Positions 9,167 to 17,642 are shown, numbered from the stretch's first letter. The stretch is DNA of 64,000 nt from Ventricola sp017626895 (GCA_017626895.1 JAGAHV010000006.1:37691-101690), one strand, 5' to 3'. Notes: generated from the sequence alone by a model not told the origin. Numbers and translations: made by a program.

Positions 9167-9892
9167 TTATTTCAGGCAATTCAGAGCCCGGTCCGGATAG
9201 TTGGTAATAATGATGTCGGCACCGGCACGCAGGACGCTGCGGATGTCTTCCTCGCTGTTGACGGTCCAGGTGTTAACGGCAATTCCGGCCTTGTGAGACA
9301 GAGCACATTCATCCGGAACATTGACGACCTCGCTGAAATGCGGATGGATGGCCTCAACGCCAAGGGCAACGGCATAGGCCCACGGCCTGACCAGATTTGC
9401 CTCATAAAGCAGTCCGCAGGGAAGAGCGGGGTCAATGGCTTTGATGCGCTGGAGGCTGTAATGGTTGAAAGAGGAGAAAATGACGCGCTGGATCATATTT
9501 TCCTCTCTGGCCAGATCAATGGTTTTCTGCTCGAGATTGGGATAGTCATACACGCTGTTCTTCATTTCGATGTTGATGAACAGTCCGGTGGGACGAAGAA
9601 GGTCGAACACCTCTTTGAGGGTGGGGATCCGTGCGTCCTTGTATTCCGGATGCGTCTTGTTAAAGGTGAAATGTTTCAGCTGCTCCAGGGTCATATCCCG
9701 AATAAATCCGGTGCCGTCAGAGACACGGTCAATGGTCTCATCGTGTGCAACCACGAGATGGCCGTCTTTTGTGATGTGAACATCCAGTTCAACGCCCTGT
9801 GCACCCATTTTTGCGGCAAGTTCAAAAGCTTCAAGTGTGTTTTCGGGTGCGTATCCGGAGGCACCACGATGTGCGTAAATCTGTGTATTCAT
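9167..9892 (-). CDS. glpQ: Glycerophosphodiester phosphodiesterase
   Basis: Hydrolyses glycerophosphodiesters from phospholipid turnover to sn-glycerol 3-phosphate and an alcohol. The 241-residue TIM barrel opens with the family signature HRGASGYAPENTLEAF, followed by the metal-binding GVELDVHITKDGHLVVAHDE (catalytic Glu, Asp and His). No signal peptide is visible, so it is the short cytoplasmic UgpQ-like type. GAGGAGGAG lies just before the ATG. It is transcribed alone from the minus-strand promoter at 10028-10056, with a leader of about 130 bases that contains a copy of the dispersed hairpin element. The family is certain; the exact substrate is inferred. Confidence 0.9.
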   Translation of the reverse strand: MNTQIYAHRGASGYAPENTLEAFELAAKMGAQGVELDVHITKDGHLVVAHDETIDRVSDGTGFIRDMTLEQLKHFTFNKTHPEYKDARIPTLKEVFDLLRPTGLFINIEMKNSVYDYPNLEQKTIDLAREENMIQRVIFSSFNHYSLQRIKAIDPALPCGLLYEANLVRPWAYAVALGVEAIHPHFSEVVNVPDECALSHKAGIAVNTWTVNSEEDIRSVLRAGADIIITNYPDRALNCLK

Positions 9893-9946
9893 AGAAACTC
9901 CTCCTCCTCAGGCCTCACAGCTGTCGTTGTCGGAGCGGCATGTCGC

Positions 9947-9990
9947 GGGACCGTCATTTGACGTACTGTCGCTGCGCGGCGGGGCCGCTC
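9947..9990 (-). promoter_or_regulatory. Leader hairpin element, copy 1 (glpQ leader)
   Basis: A member of the dispersed element described in the findings. Read towards glpQ it has GGCCCC, a P2-like hairpin whose 3' arm is the intact GCGACAG (its 5' arm, CCGCCGC, leaves two mismatches), then the conserved GTCAAA and a GGTCCC. It lies between the glpQ promoter and its ribosome binding site. Confidence 0.6.
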
Positions 9991-10027
9991 CTGAGATAAT
10001 GATTGACTGCGCCTGTCACTTGTGGGT

Positions 10028-10056
10028 ATTGTACTCTGAAACGAATGGTTTTTCAA
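10028..10056 (-). promoter_or_regulatory. Sigma-A promoter for glpQ
   Basis: On the minus strand TTGAAA (10056-10051), a 17-base spacer and TACAAT (10033-10028). Confidence 0.7.
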
Positions 10057-10242
10057 GTGAACAGGCAAAGAGCGGCACAGAGGATAACGGCAAAGAAGTC
10101 AATAACAGGATAATGGCCTCATTTTGAAGAAAAATGACGAAATAACGCCAGAATATTTCGCTTCCGGGGGGCTCTGCTCCCCCTGCGGAGGCGAATATAC
10201 ACGTTTCCAAAAGCTTGAAAAGATGAAACAAAAATGTTAGTA

Positions 10243-10272
10243 TTGCATAACTGGCAGGGCGTGTGCTAGAAT
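10243..10272 (+). promoter_or_regulatory. Promoter for the ferredoxin gene
   Basis: TTGCAT, an 18-base spacer and TAGAAT, about 38 bases upstream of the start at 10311. Confidence 0.7.
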
Positions 10273-10310
10273 GCAGACCGTAGGAATAAAACATTGGGAG
10301 GTGAAAATCC

Positions 10311-10481
10311 ATGGCATACAAGATTTCTGATGATTGCATTTCCTGCGGCGTCTGCGCGAGCAACTGCCCCGTGAGTGCTATTACCGAGGGAGACGGCAAG
10401 TTCGTTATTGATGCAGATACCTGCATTGATTGTGGCGCTTGCGCTGAGAACTGCCCGGTTTCTGCTCCTTCTCAGGAGTAA
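10311..10481 (+). CDS. 2[4Fe-4S] ferredoxin
   Basis: A small electron carrier of 56 residues, the size of clostridial ferredoxins. It has two complete cluster motifs, CISCGVCASNCP and CIDCGACAENCP, each CxxCxxCxxxCP, in two pseudo-symmetric halves. GGGAGGTG sits seven bases before ATG 10311, and the gene has its own promoter and terminator, so it is monocistronic. In a fermentative clostridium this type carries electrons from pyruvate:ferredoxin oxidoreductase to hydrogenase; the hydrogenase at 34.9 kb is a plausible partner (inference). Confidence 0.96.
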   Translation: MAYKISDDCISCGVCASNCPVSAITEGDGKFVIDADTCIDCGACAENCPVSAPSQE

Positions 10482-10493
10482 TTTGTGTTGATG

Positions 10494-10523
10494 AAAAGCA
10501 TCCGGTTCGCCGGATGCTTTTTT
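10494..10523 (+). terminator. Terminator of the ferredoxin gene
   Basis: AAAAGCATCCGG, loop TTCG, CCGGATGCTTTTTT: a perfect stem with a stable tetraloop and a T-run. Confidence 0.95.
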
Positions 10524-10542
10524 AATTTGAGCTCGGATTGAC

Positions 10543-10570
10543 TTGACAAAAAAGCGGTTGGAATTATACT
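10543..10570 (+). promoter_or_regulatory. Promoter for the capA-peptidase-hydrolase operon
   Basis: A consensus TTGACA, a 16-base spacer and TATACT. Confidence 0.75.
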
Positions 10571-10764
10571 GGACAGGGACAGGACGGATTGCCTGTCTGT
10601 TTTGAAACGGATCGGGCGGCAGAGGAAAGCGACACTGTACTCGCATGGAAAAGAGTAACGGGGAGCGGCCAAGAGCCCGGCGGCAGTTTGTGAACTGGCC
10701 GGAACAAATCGGCTCCGGCAAAAGACTCGCTTCGAGCAGGAGAACCGGAAAGGGAGGGAAGACA

Positions 10765-12027
10765 GTGAAAAAGGAAAACGGAATCTCCGTCGGAACAATT
10801 CTGATTCTCTTTCTCTCACTGGGTGTTGTCACACTGACCTTTTTGTTTCTTCTGGTTATCTCGGGCAGTGATTTTGGGCGGGTGGAGAATCAGAAGGCAG
10901 ATGAACTGCCGGCGGAGGAGAATCCGGTCGTGGTGATGGATGAAAAGGCGGAGGATTCGCAGCGGGATTCCCGCGACGCGGAGGCAGAGACTTTGCCGGA
11001 GGAGAGCGGAGGCCCGGTTCAGATTGCACTGTCATTTGCCGGCGATATTACGGTGACCAGAGGAATGCAGGAAACCCTGATGATCAATGATCATGAATAT
11101 GACTTTACACGGGCATTTGCAGGGGTTTCCGGCGCTTTTGGTGAGGCGGATCTTTCCATTGCAACGCTTGAAACGCTGATTAATACCATGGCGCCCTATG
11201 ATACCTATAATGCACCGCCTGACCTCCTTGAGGCGCTGAAGGCGATTGGGGTTCATCATCTGAATCTGGCAACCGAGCACATGATGGACCTGGGCTTTGA
11301 TGGACTGAAGACCACAAAACTCGAGGTAACGCGCCTTGGAATGGAATACAGCGGGTATCTCTCCCAGAGCGAACTGGAGGGAATCATCAGTGTAAACGGC
11401 GTCAAAATTGCCGTCCTGGCCTATACGTACGGACTGAGTGATGAGGGGAGAGTGCTGACGGGAAAGGCAGGCCTTGAAGAGATTCCGATTTTCTCCATTC
11501 AGAAAGTTCTGGAGGACATCCGGACCGTGCGCGCGCAGGGGGCGGAGCTGGTGGTGGTTCTCCCGCACTGGGGGATGAAAAATGTGGAAACTGTGACAGA
11601 GAGCATGCGCAAAACCGCACAGCAGATGGCTGAGGCAGGAGCGGACCTGATTATCGGGACGCACCCGAATGTGGTTTCTGAGGCCGGGTTTATTGAGACA
11701 AAGCGGGCGGATGGCCGGATGCATGAGACACTGGTCTGTTACTCGATCGGCGGATTGCTCACCGAGGCCCGAAATGATGACAACGCGGCCGGAATGATTC
11801 TGAATGTGGGAATTGAATATGATCCCGGGACCAGGAACTGCCGGATCCGGAACTGCCGGCCGGTTCCCCTGTATATTTATCAGGACAGAATCAATGACCG
11901 GCGGATATGGCGCACGCTGAATGTGCTGGATGAGGAGCAGCTCGGGCAGGTGTCAGAGCCGGTTCGGACAAAAGCCCTTGAGGCGATGGCACACGTAAAG
12001 TCAGTGACGGGGGATATTGAACGATGA
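10765..12027 (+). CDS. CapA-family membrane-anchored protein
   Basis: Belongs to the CapA/PgsA-like family (PGA_cap, calcineurin-like phosphoesterase fold) linked to poly-gamma-glutamate or other cell-envelope polymers. An N-terminal transmembrane anchor (VGTILILFLSLGVVTLTFLF) is followed by an acidic linker and the catalytic fold, with FAGDITVTRGMQ at its start, HHLNLATEHMMD in the middle and LPHWGMKN plus IGTHPNVV near the end. GTG 10765 is preferred because GGGAGGG lies seven bases upstream. An in-frame ATG at 10645 would add 40 residues but has no well-placed ribosome binding site. The 3' end overlaps the next gene by four bases. No capB or capC is nearby, so the substrate is unknown. Confidence 0.82.
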   Translation: MKKENGISVGTILILFLSLGVVTLTFLFLLVISGSDFGRVENQKADELPAEENPVVVMDEKAEDSQRDSRDAEAETLPEESGGPVQIALSFAGDITVTRGMQETLMINDHEYDFTRAFAGVSGAFGEADLSIATLETLINTMAPYDTYNAPPDLLEALKAIGVHHLNLATEHMMDLGFDGLKTTKLEVTRLGMEYSGYLSQSELEGIISVNGVKIAVLAYTYGLSDEGRVLTGKAGLEEIPIFSIQKVLEDIRTVRAQGAELVVVLPHWGMKNVETVTESMRKTAQQMAEAGADLIIGTHPNVVSEAGFIETKRADGRMHETLVCYSIGGLLTEARNDDNAAGMILNVGIEYDPGTRNCRIRNCRPVPLYIYQDRINDRRIWRTLNVLDEEQLGQVSEPVRTKALEAMAHVKSVTGDIER

Positions 12028-13094
12028 TGAATCAGAAACGGATTCGCGATTTTGGAATTGTGGTTGGAACCGGGAAAACCGGAGAAAGAAACAAAATATC
12101 GGATGTTCCGGGGGTAACGGTAGGTCATTATACGGTCCGGACGGAGGGACACCGGACGGGTGTTACCGTGATCCATCCCTGTGAGGACAATATGTTCCGA
12201 TCCAAACTGGTGGCGGCCTCTTATGTGATGAACGGATTCGGGAAGACGGCGGGGCTTGTGCAGGTGGATGAACTCGGGTCACTTGAAACCCCGATTGCCC
12301 TGACGAATACCCTGAATGTGGGTCTTGTTTCGGATGCCCTGGTTGAGTATATGCGGCAGTGGTGTGAACGGGAAAAAGTGCCGCTCAGAAGCATTAACCC
12401 GGTGGTAGGGGAGTGCAATGATGCGGGGATGAACCGCATAGGGGAACGGGTCATCGGGTTTGAGCAGGTGATGCAGGCAATTCAGAACCGCACCCCGGAT
12501 TTTGAAGAGGGAAATGTGGGCGCCGGAACCGGAACGATCTGCCATGGACTGAAAGGCGGGATCGGGTCTGCGTCAAGGACGATGACCATTGCCGGAAAGA
12601 CCTATACGATTGGCGTGCTGGTTCAAAGCAATCATGGCTGTCTGAGCCGGCTGCAGATTGGAACCAGGATGATAGGGAAGGAAATTCTTGACAGGCGTGC
12701 ATTGGCCGGGAAGGAAAGCGACCAGGGGTCGATTATGATGATTGTGGGAACGGATCTTCCGGTCACGGATCGCCAGCTGAAACGAATCATCCGCCGTTGC
12801 GCGGCCGGGCTGGCGCATCTGGGATCTTACTTCGGCCACGGAAGCGGCGATGTGATGATTGGCTTTTCCACGGCAAACCGCATTCCCTCACCCGCCATTC
12901 CATGCCTGATTTCCTGTCAGATGATCAATGAGAGCGCGCTGGAACAGGCGTTTGAATGGACGGCGGAGGCGACAGAGGAAGCGGTGCTTAATTCGCTGGT
13001 CTGCGCGGAGGAGGATGTCATGCTCAGCGGGAAACGTGTCGATTCTCTCAGAACGTACCTCGAAAAGGAACAGAGCGGAGGAAAAAGACCATGA
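12024..13094 (+). CDS. P1 family peptidase (DmpA/beta-aminopeptidase-like)
   Basis: A self-processing N-terminal nucleophile hydrolase of the DmpA/BapA family, which releases N-terminal residues, often D- or beta-amino acids. Family features are KISDVPGVTVGHYTV near the N-terminus, the central VVGECNDAGMN, GNVGAGTGTICHGLKGGIGSASR, and near the C-terminus FGHGSGDVMIGFSTANR, where the Gly-Ser pair is the autocleavage site and the serine becomes the nucleophile. Its 356 residues match the precursor length. It overlaps both neighbours by four bases, so the three genes are translationally coupled. Together with a CapA-like and a lysophospholipase-like protein, it suggests turnover of envelope-derived amides or esters (inference). 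Confidence 0.88.
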   Translation: MMNQKRIRDFGIVVGTGKTGERNKISDVPGVTVGHYTVRTEGHRTGVTVIHPCEDNMFRSKLVAASYVMNGFGKTAGLVQVDELGSLETPIALTNTLNVGLVSDALVEYMRQWCEREKVPLRSINPVVGECNDAGMNRIGERVIGFEQVMQAIQNRTPDFEEGNVGAGTGTICHGLKGGIGSASRTMTIAGKTYTIGVLVQSNHGCLSRLQIGTRMIGKEILDRRALAGKESDQGSIMMIVGTDLPVTDRQLKRIIRRCAAGLAHLGSYFGHGSGDVMIGFSTANRIPSPAIPCLISCQMINESALEQAFEWTAEATEEAVLNSLVCAEEDVMLSGKRVDSLRTYLEKEQSGGKRP

Positions 13095-14041
13095 TTCGAA
13101 GCAGTGAATACAGCCGTGAGATGGAGGAAAAGGTTGAACCTGCCCTCCTGAAAATTGAAAAGGAAGAGAAAATCAGGGTCAAGGGCGGGACACTTTCCGT
13201 CAGATCGTACGTACCGGCGGATGCCAGAACGATGATGCTTCTTCTGCATGGGACCTCTGAGTCGGCGGAAAAATACCATGAGATGATCTGGCTGTTTAAC
13301 CAGATGGGAATCGGTGTGGTGGCACCGGATATGCGGGGGCACGGCAAATCCTTCCGGATGACCGACAACCCGTTCCTTATCTATGTGGACCGGTTTGAGG
13401 ATTATGTCGATGACGCGGAAATTCTTCTTGAACAGGTGAAGAAGACGGCGGCCGGCCGTCCGCTGCTCCTCTTTGGGCATTCGCTTGGCGGCGCGGTGGC
13501 CGCAGCCCTGATGATTCGCCGGCCGGATACGTTTACCCATGTGATTCTGTCCTCGCCCATGATTGAACCTTCCAGCGGCGGCTTCCCTCGCTGGGCGGGG
13601 AAACTGCTTTGTGATGTGAACTGCATGATTGGCCGGGGAACGAAGATGGCGTTTATCTCAGCGCCGTATGACCCGGACGGGGATACGTTCGAAAAAGCCT
13701 GCGATACCGGGAAGGAACGGTTTGAATACTATAAGAAAAAACGCGTGGCGGAGAAGGATTACCAGACGAGTGCACTGACGTACCGCTGGATTGATGAGGC
13801 ATTTCGTGTCAGGAAAAAGCTGCTGCATCTCTGGCCGGCAGAAAAGGTAACCTCGGAAGTGTTGCTGTGTCAGGCGGGCAATGATACACTGGTGTCATTG
13901 CCGGAACAGGAACAGTTTATCCGGCGGATTAAAAACGGACGGCTGGTTTGCTTTGAGGAAGCAAAGCATGAAATCTATTTTTCGGATGACAGTACGTTTG
14001 AACGGTATATGAATGAGATTGAGCGTTTTCTCCGGAAGTGA
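13091..14041 (+). CDS. Alpha/beta hydrolase (lysophospholipase/monoacylglycerol lipase-like)
   Basis: A serine hydrolase of 316 residues. Motifs in order are LLLHGTSESAEKYH (oxyanion region), VVAPDMRGHGKS, and the nucleophile elbow LLLFGHSLGGAVAA. The acid and the histidine are likely in QAGNDTLVS and EEAKHEIYFS. No signal peptide. The sequence best fits the PldB/monoglyceride lipase-like group, but the substrate cannot be stated. GGAGGAAAAAGACC precedes the ATG, which overlaps the stop of the peptidase gene. Last gene of the operon, with a terminator directly after the stop. Confidence 0.87.
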   Translation: MIRSSEYSREMEEKVEPALLKIEKEEKIRVKGGTLSVRSYVPADARTMMLLLHGTSESAEKYHEMIWLFNQMGIGVVAPDMRGHGKSFRMTDNPFLIYVDRFEDYVDDAEILLEQVKKTAAGRPLLLFGHSLGGAVAAALMIRRPDTFTHVILSSPMIEPSSGGFPRWAGKLLCDVNCMIGRGTKMAFISAPYDPDGDTFEKACDTGKERFEYYKKKRVAEKDYQTSALTYRWIDEAFRVRKKLLHLWPAEKVTSEVLLCQAGNDTLVSLPEQEQFIRRIKNGRLVCFEEAKHEIYFSDDSTFERYMNEIERFLRK

Positions 14042-14042
14042 A

Positions 14043-14098
14043 AGGAGCGTCCCCATCGTTTGACAATCTGTCAAACAATGGGGGGATGCTCCTTTTTT
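14043..14098 (+). terminator. Terminator after the alpha/beta hydrolase
   Basis: A long interrupted stem (AGGAGC, then TCCCCAT, then GTTTGACA with complements) ends in GCTCCTTTTTT. It starts one base after the stop codon. Confidence 0.92.
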
Positions 14099-14142
14099 GC
14101 GTTTTCCGGCTGCGGCCTCTTTTTGCTGAAAGTTTGCGGGGA

Positions 14143-14170
14143 TCCGGATTTGACAATCTGTCGCGCCGCA
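14143..14170 (-). repeat. Degenerate copy of the leader element
   Basis: On the minus strand GCGACAG, then GTCAAATCCGG are conserved, but the 5' arm of the P2 hairpin is lost. No minus-strand gene starts downstream, so this looks like an orphan relic. Confidence 0.45.
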
Positions 14171-14312
14171 GTGAACCTGCCCTTTTGCCGGCTCGCTCTT
14201 GCCGTTTGCGGTTACGGCGGGGTGCAGCCGGAACGGATCCGTGAGGCAGAGGCGGGCCCTGGGATAGCGGGAAATGCCTTTCGGATTTTGTCAAGCAAAA
14301 ACGAATTATATC

Positions 14313-14341
14313 TTGCATTCCGGGGAGATCATGCGTATAAT
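14313..14341 (+). promoter_or_regulatory. Promoter for the septum-formation gene
   Basis: TTGCAT, a 17-base spacer and TATAAT, about 75 bases before the start at 14418. Confidence 0.75.
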
Positions 14342-14417
14342 TTCAGACGGACGGTCTGTTTAGATGAAATGGACAGATCGGATTTTATTTCATCAGAAAT
14401 GCCCGAGGAAAAGAACA

Positions 14418-14852
14418 ATGAAAAGAGCAAGAATTATCAGAAAAAAAGGGACACAGCCGCACCCGTTCAGAATAGCGGCGCTCTGCCTGATTGCTCTTGT
14501 TTTGTTTATGGGAACCCGGATTTCCAGCCTGGCCGATAAGGCGGAGCGCGTCAAGGAGGACGTATTCAAGGAGAGCGAAGCGTACTTCAATGCACAGTCC
14601 CGATACAACCGCCTGAAAAGTGAGGTTAATGAAATCAATACCAATGATTTTGTTGAGCGGACAGCCAGGCGGGACTATGGCTACTGCTGGTATGGCGAGA
14701 CAATCTATACGGTGGTAAATCTGGATGAGCTGGAGGAATCTGTGGCAGATGAGACCCGGATGGACGACGAGGAAGATTCCGAAGCGAAAGAAACAGGGGA
14801 AATGACCGAAACTCCCGAGGCAGCGGATGCTGCGCCTGAGGCGGGCAACTGA
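14418..14852 (+). CDS. FtsB/DivIC-like septum formation initiator protein
   Basis: A bitopic membrane protein of 144 residues. A basic N-terminus is followed by one transmembrane helix (IAALCLIALVLFMGTRI), a coiled coil with heptad-like pattern (about residues 40-80), the family motif region DFVERTARRDYGYCWYGE, and an acidic, low-complexity C-terminal tail. The organisation is that of DivIC/FtsB, partner of FtsL and DivIB in the divisome. ATG 14418 has GAGGAAAAG just upstream; a start at 14364 is possible but less well placed. The Ppx/GppA gene follows, a common order in Bacillota. Confidence 0.82.
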   Translation: MKRARIIRKKGTQPHPFRIAALCLIALVLFMGTRISSLADKAERVKEDVFKESEAYFNAQSRYNRLKSEVNEINTNDFVERTARRDYGYCWYGETIYTVVNLDELEESVADETRMDDEEDSEAKETGEMTETPEAADAAPEAGN

Positions 14853-14926
14853 CCGGCTGCCGGTCTGCTTTGACTTTTTAAACCTGTCATGTAGAAAAAC
14901 GAAAAACAGAACAGGGAGGTCTTTAT

Positions 14927-15835
14927 ATGCTCTCATGTATTGCTGTCGGTTCAAATGCGATTCGTCTGCTTGAGGCTGACTGGGTAAAAGGTGAACTGAA
15001 AGTATGCAGGAGAGAGCGACTGGGAACCAGGCTGTTTGCCGGGCTGGTTGAGGGCAGACTGGAACAGGAAAGCATGCGCCGTTCCGTGGAGGCGGTGCGC
15101 GAACTCTATGAAATCGCGGCAGAGGATCAATCCGAAGCGATTTATATTATTGCCACCAGTGCGGTGCGCGATGCGGCAAACGGCGGTGAATTTACCGACG
15201 CATGCAGGGACGCAACGGGCGTGCTGGTGGAGATTTTAACCGGTGAGGAAGAGGCGGCATGCTCTTACTTTGGTGCATCCAGGGGCGGTGTCAGCGGAGT
15301 CATTGATATCGGCGGCGGTTCGACGGAATATACGCTCGGTGTGGATGATCAGATTTCGGGGGCGATGAGCCTACAGATGGGTGCCGTCCGGATGTATGAG
15401 CGATGTCCGATTGAGTCGGTGGAAACGTACCTTGAGACCGTTCAGTTGTGCACAGACATGCTGCGGGAGAACCTGGATCGGATTCCTTTTGAGGCAGAGA
15501 CCAGGCGCGACTGGACCGGCGTAGGCGGAACGCTGACAACGCTGGGGGCAATGTCCCAGAAAATCGATCTGTTTGATCCTGAAAAATCCGAAGGAATGAT
15601 CATGCCTTATGAGGAAATTCATGGCTTTGGCATGAATCTGTCTGCCATGTCCATGGAGGACCGGAAATGCGTGAAGGGCCTTATGCCGCACCGGGCCGAC
15701 ATCATTCCCAGCGGAATCGCTATTCTGGATGCTTCCATGCAGGTATTGTCCATCCGGGAGATGCGGCTCAGCGCGCAGGGAAATCTGGATGGCTACCTCA
15801 AAAAAATATTTTTAAAAAAAGGTATTGACAACTGA
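14927..15835 (+). CDS. Ppx/GppA phosphatase family protein
   Basis: Exopolyphosphatase/guanosine pentaphosphatase family, of the actin-like ATPase fold. Motifs visible are the phosphate-1 loop variant AVGSNAIRLLEAD near the N-terminus, IIATSAVRDAANG, GEEEA and the phosphate-2 loop GVIDIGGGSTEYTLG. Its 302 residues match the short Ppx1/Ppx2-like proteins that lack the C-terminal HD domain. AGGGAGG precedes the ATG. It probably hydrolyses polyphosphate or pppGpp, and the two cannot be told apart from sequence. Its 3' end contains the promoter of the downstream tRNA pair. Confidence 0.88.
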   Translation: MLSCIAVGSNAIRLLEADWVKGELKVCRRERLGTRLFAGLVEGRLEQESMRRSVEAVRELYEIAAEDQSEAIYIIATSAVRDAANGGEFTDACRDATGVLVEILTGEEEAACSYFGASRGGVSGVIDIGGGSTEYTLGVDDQISGAMSLQMGAVRMYERCPIESVETYLETVQLCTDMLRENLDRIPFEAETRRDWTGVGGTLTTLGAMSQKIDLFDPEKSEGMIMPYEEIHGFGMNLSAMSMEDRKCVKGLMPHRADIIPSGIAILDASMQVLSIREMRLSAQGNLDGYLKKIFLKKGIDN

Positions 15836-15853
15836 GCAGTATAGGAATATAAT
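15825..15853 (+). promoter_or_regulatory. Consensus promoter for the tRNA-Met pair
   Basis: TTGACA, a 17-base spacer and TATAAT, a perfect sigma-A promoter. Its -35 overlaps the last codons of the Ppx/GppA gene. Confidence 0.92.
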
Positions 15854-15882
15854 GTGCAAGTCGTCAAGCGACAGGGAAATAT

Positions 15883-15959
<77 letters not shown>

Positions 15960-15962
15960 TTT

Positions 15963-16039
15963 GGCGGGATAACTCAGCTGGCTAGAGTAACCGGTTCATA
16001 CCCGGTCTGTCGAGGGTTCAAATCCCCCTCCCGCTACCA
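15963..16039 (+). tRNA. Elongator tRNA-Met (CAT)
   Basis: A 77-base cloverleaf with encoded CCA, three bases after the initiator. Anticodon loop TTCATAC gives CAT. The acceptor stem is fully paired (G1-T72 wobble), and the overall sequence fits elongator Met. A lysidine-modified tRNA-Ile2, which also has CAT in the gene, is the alternative. Confidence 0.92.
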
Positions 16040-16044
16040 AAGAG

Positions 16045-16075
16045 ATGGAACTTAGCAATAAGTTCCATTTTTTTA
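16045..16075 (+). terminator. Terminator of the tRNA operon
   Basis: ATGGAACTTA, loop GCAA, TAAGTTCCAT followed by a seven-base T-run. Confidence 0.94.
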
Positions 16076-16098
16076 TGCCCATCCTTGTCCTGAGCATG

Positions 16099-16132
16099 AC
16101 AAAAAACCGGCACCAACGTGCCGGTTTTTTGT
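16099..16132 (-). terminator. Bidirectional terminator, 3' of the TlpA-like gene
   Basis: ACAAAAAACCGGCAC, loop CAAC, and the perfect complement. A-runs and T-runs on both sides make it work in either direction. It lies seven bases past the stop of the minus-strand gene. Confidence 0.92.
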
Positions 16133-16138
16133 TGAACC

Positions 16139-17158
16139 TTACTTTTTCTCAAGCAGGCTGTCAATCAGGGATTCGTACCGCTCAACATCCGCGCCGACGA
16201 CGGTGGCAAGGATAGTGCCGGTGCTGTCGACCATAAAGCTGGTGGGGAAAGCATCAATGACCAGATCGTCATCCAGATTCTGCGGATAGGCGATATTGAG
16301 GTAATCTGCCTTGGCCTCACTCAGCAGATCCTTTGCATTCTTGATGGCCCCATCGGCATCGCTGTCCTGCAGAATGCCGACAATTGCGCAGCCTTTTTCC
16401 TCAAGACGATGGTGGATCTTTCCCAGCTCAGGCAGCTCAGCCTTGCAGGGGGGACACCAGGTCGCCCAGATATTGACCATGGTGATGGTGTTCTTGGCAA
16501 AGAGCTCTTTGCTGCTGATGGCGTTCCCGTCCAGATCGGTGGTTTCAAATTCGATTTTCCTGCCGTTATTCTGCTCATCGGGGTTAACGGGGGCAAAGAA
16601 TTCGGCGTTCTTCAGTGCTTCCTCCAGCATTTTGGCAATGTCCTGGCATTCTGCACTGAAAGTGGCATCCATTTTGGCAAGGTCTGCTGTCAGATCTTTT
16701 TTGAACAGGTAAAAATGGTATCCGTCCGCTTCGCCGATTTTAATGGATGTTGCCTCAGTGGAGCTGCCTTTCCACATGTCAAACATCTCATCCACCTGTG
16801 TTTCGTCGTGAAGGGTGAAAACAGTCATGAGCTCAACGACGGAATCATCAAACTCCTTGAGCAGCCTGTCGGATTCTTCCACGGGGGTGTCCGGGTTGTT
16901 GAGTTTGGCTGCCAGTGCATCAATTTCGTCTGTTGACTTGGCATAATACTGAAAGATCGCGAAAAACGTATTGCCTTCATTGTCGAAGGCATCGCTGAAT
17001 GGAATATCAAATGTGCCGATGGTTTTATCTGGAGAGAAGGGGAGTTTGAAATGTAATCCGACGTTGCCGAGATTCACGTCCGTTGTTTCCTCGGCAAGGG
17101 CTGCGGCGGTAAACAGGTACAAAAGGGCCAGAGCCAGTAAGAGCAGTTTTCTTTTCAT
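16139..17158 (-). CDS. Secreted TlpA/ResA-like thioredoxin-domain protein
   Basis: An exported thiol-disulphide protein of 339 residues. A signal peptide is clear (KRK then LLLLALALLYLFTAAALA). Residues about 25-200 form an unrecognised N-terminal domain, and about 205-339 a thioredoxin fold with IWATWCPPCKAELPEL, the CPPC active site, and cis-proline region DAFPTSFMVD. The redox partner is unknown; no CcdA/DsbD-like protein is adjacent. It is monocistronic, with a minus-strand promoter about 265 bases upstream and a degenerate copy of the dispersed leader element in that long leader. Confidence 0.87.
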   Translation of the reverse strand: MKRKLLLLALALLYLFTAAALAEETTDVNLGNVGLHFKLPFSPDKTIGTFDIPFSDAFDNEGNTFFAIFQYYAKSTDEIDALAAKLNNPDTPVEESDRLLKEFDDSVVELMTVFTLHDETQVDEMFDMWKGSSTEATSIKIGEADGYHFYLFKKDLTADLAKMDATFSAECQDIAKMLEEALKNAEFFAPVNPDEQNNGRKIEFETTDLDGNAISSKELFAKNTITMVNIWATWCPPCKAELPELGKIHHRLEEKGCAIVGILQDSDADGAIKNAKDLLSEAKADYLNIAYPQNLDDDLVIDAFPTSFMVDSTGTILATVVGADVERYESLIDSLLEKK

Positions 17159-17343
17159 GTTTTTCCTCCTTTTTGTTTGTGAGTCATGTGGAACAGACAG
17201 TGATCAACGGCAGGCGCATCCCTTCGTCCTTTGTGCAGGGACGGGATGGCAGCCTTTAATGAGACCGATAAGGCTGAACCGTTTCACCGGGGGATGACTC
17301 TCCGGGCCGCCATGCGGGGCGTTTGTCCGGGCCACTGCCCAAG

Positions 17344-17380
17344 GGTCCGGATTTGACAAGAAAGGGCACGACAGGGCCGC
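17344..17380 (-). promoter_or_regulatory. Leader element, degenerate copy 3 (TlpA-like gene leader)
   Basis: On the minus strand the ends are conserved (GGCCCTGTCG at the 5' side, GTCAAATCCGGACC at the 3' side), but the 3' arm of the P2 hairpin is replaced by unrelated sequence. It lies between the promoter at 17423-17451 and the start codon. Confidence 0.5.
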
Positions 17381-17422
17381 GCCTCTGCCTGCTTTGGACC
17401 ATGGACATCCGGGCTGAAACAT

Positions 17423-17451
17423 ATTTTATCTGATTGCGGGACGAATGGCAA
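17423..17451 (-). promoter_or_regulatory. Promoter for the TlpA-like gene
   Basis: On the minus strand TTGCCA (17451-17446), a 17-base spacer and TAAAAT (17428-17423). Confidence 0.7.
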
Positions 17452-17613
17452 TCATTAAATCTCCATTCGGATGCGTACAGCGGCTGGAACGACAAAAATA
17501 CCCGGAAAAGAAAATGTTCCATAAAGGAACATGTCACCACCGGACAGGAGAGAAACAGGCACTGTTCCTGTATTATCGGACAGAGCGGGGAGGATTCCGG
17601 AGGGAAACCCGAC

Positions 17614-17642
17614 TTGAGAATTCAGGATGATTGATGTATAAT
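17614..17642 (+). promoter_or_regulatory. Promoter for the XRE-receiver regulator
   Basis: TTGAGA, a 17-base spacer and TATAAT. The transcript would have a leader of about 280 bases before 17929. A 74-codon frame inside it (17702-17926) has no recognisable sequence, and I do not call it a gene. Confidence 0.72.
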
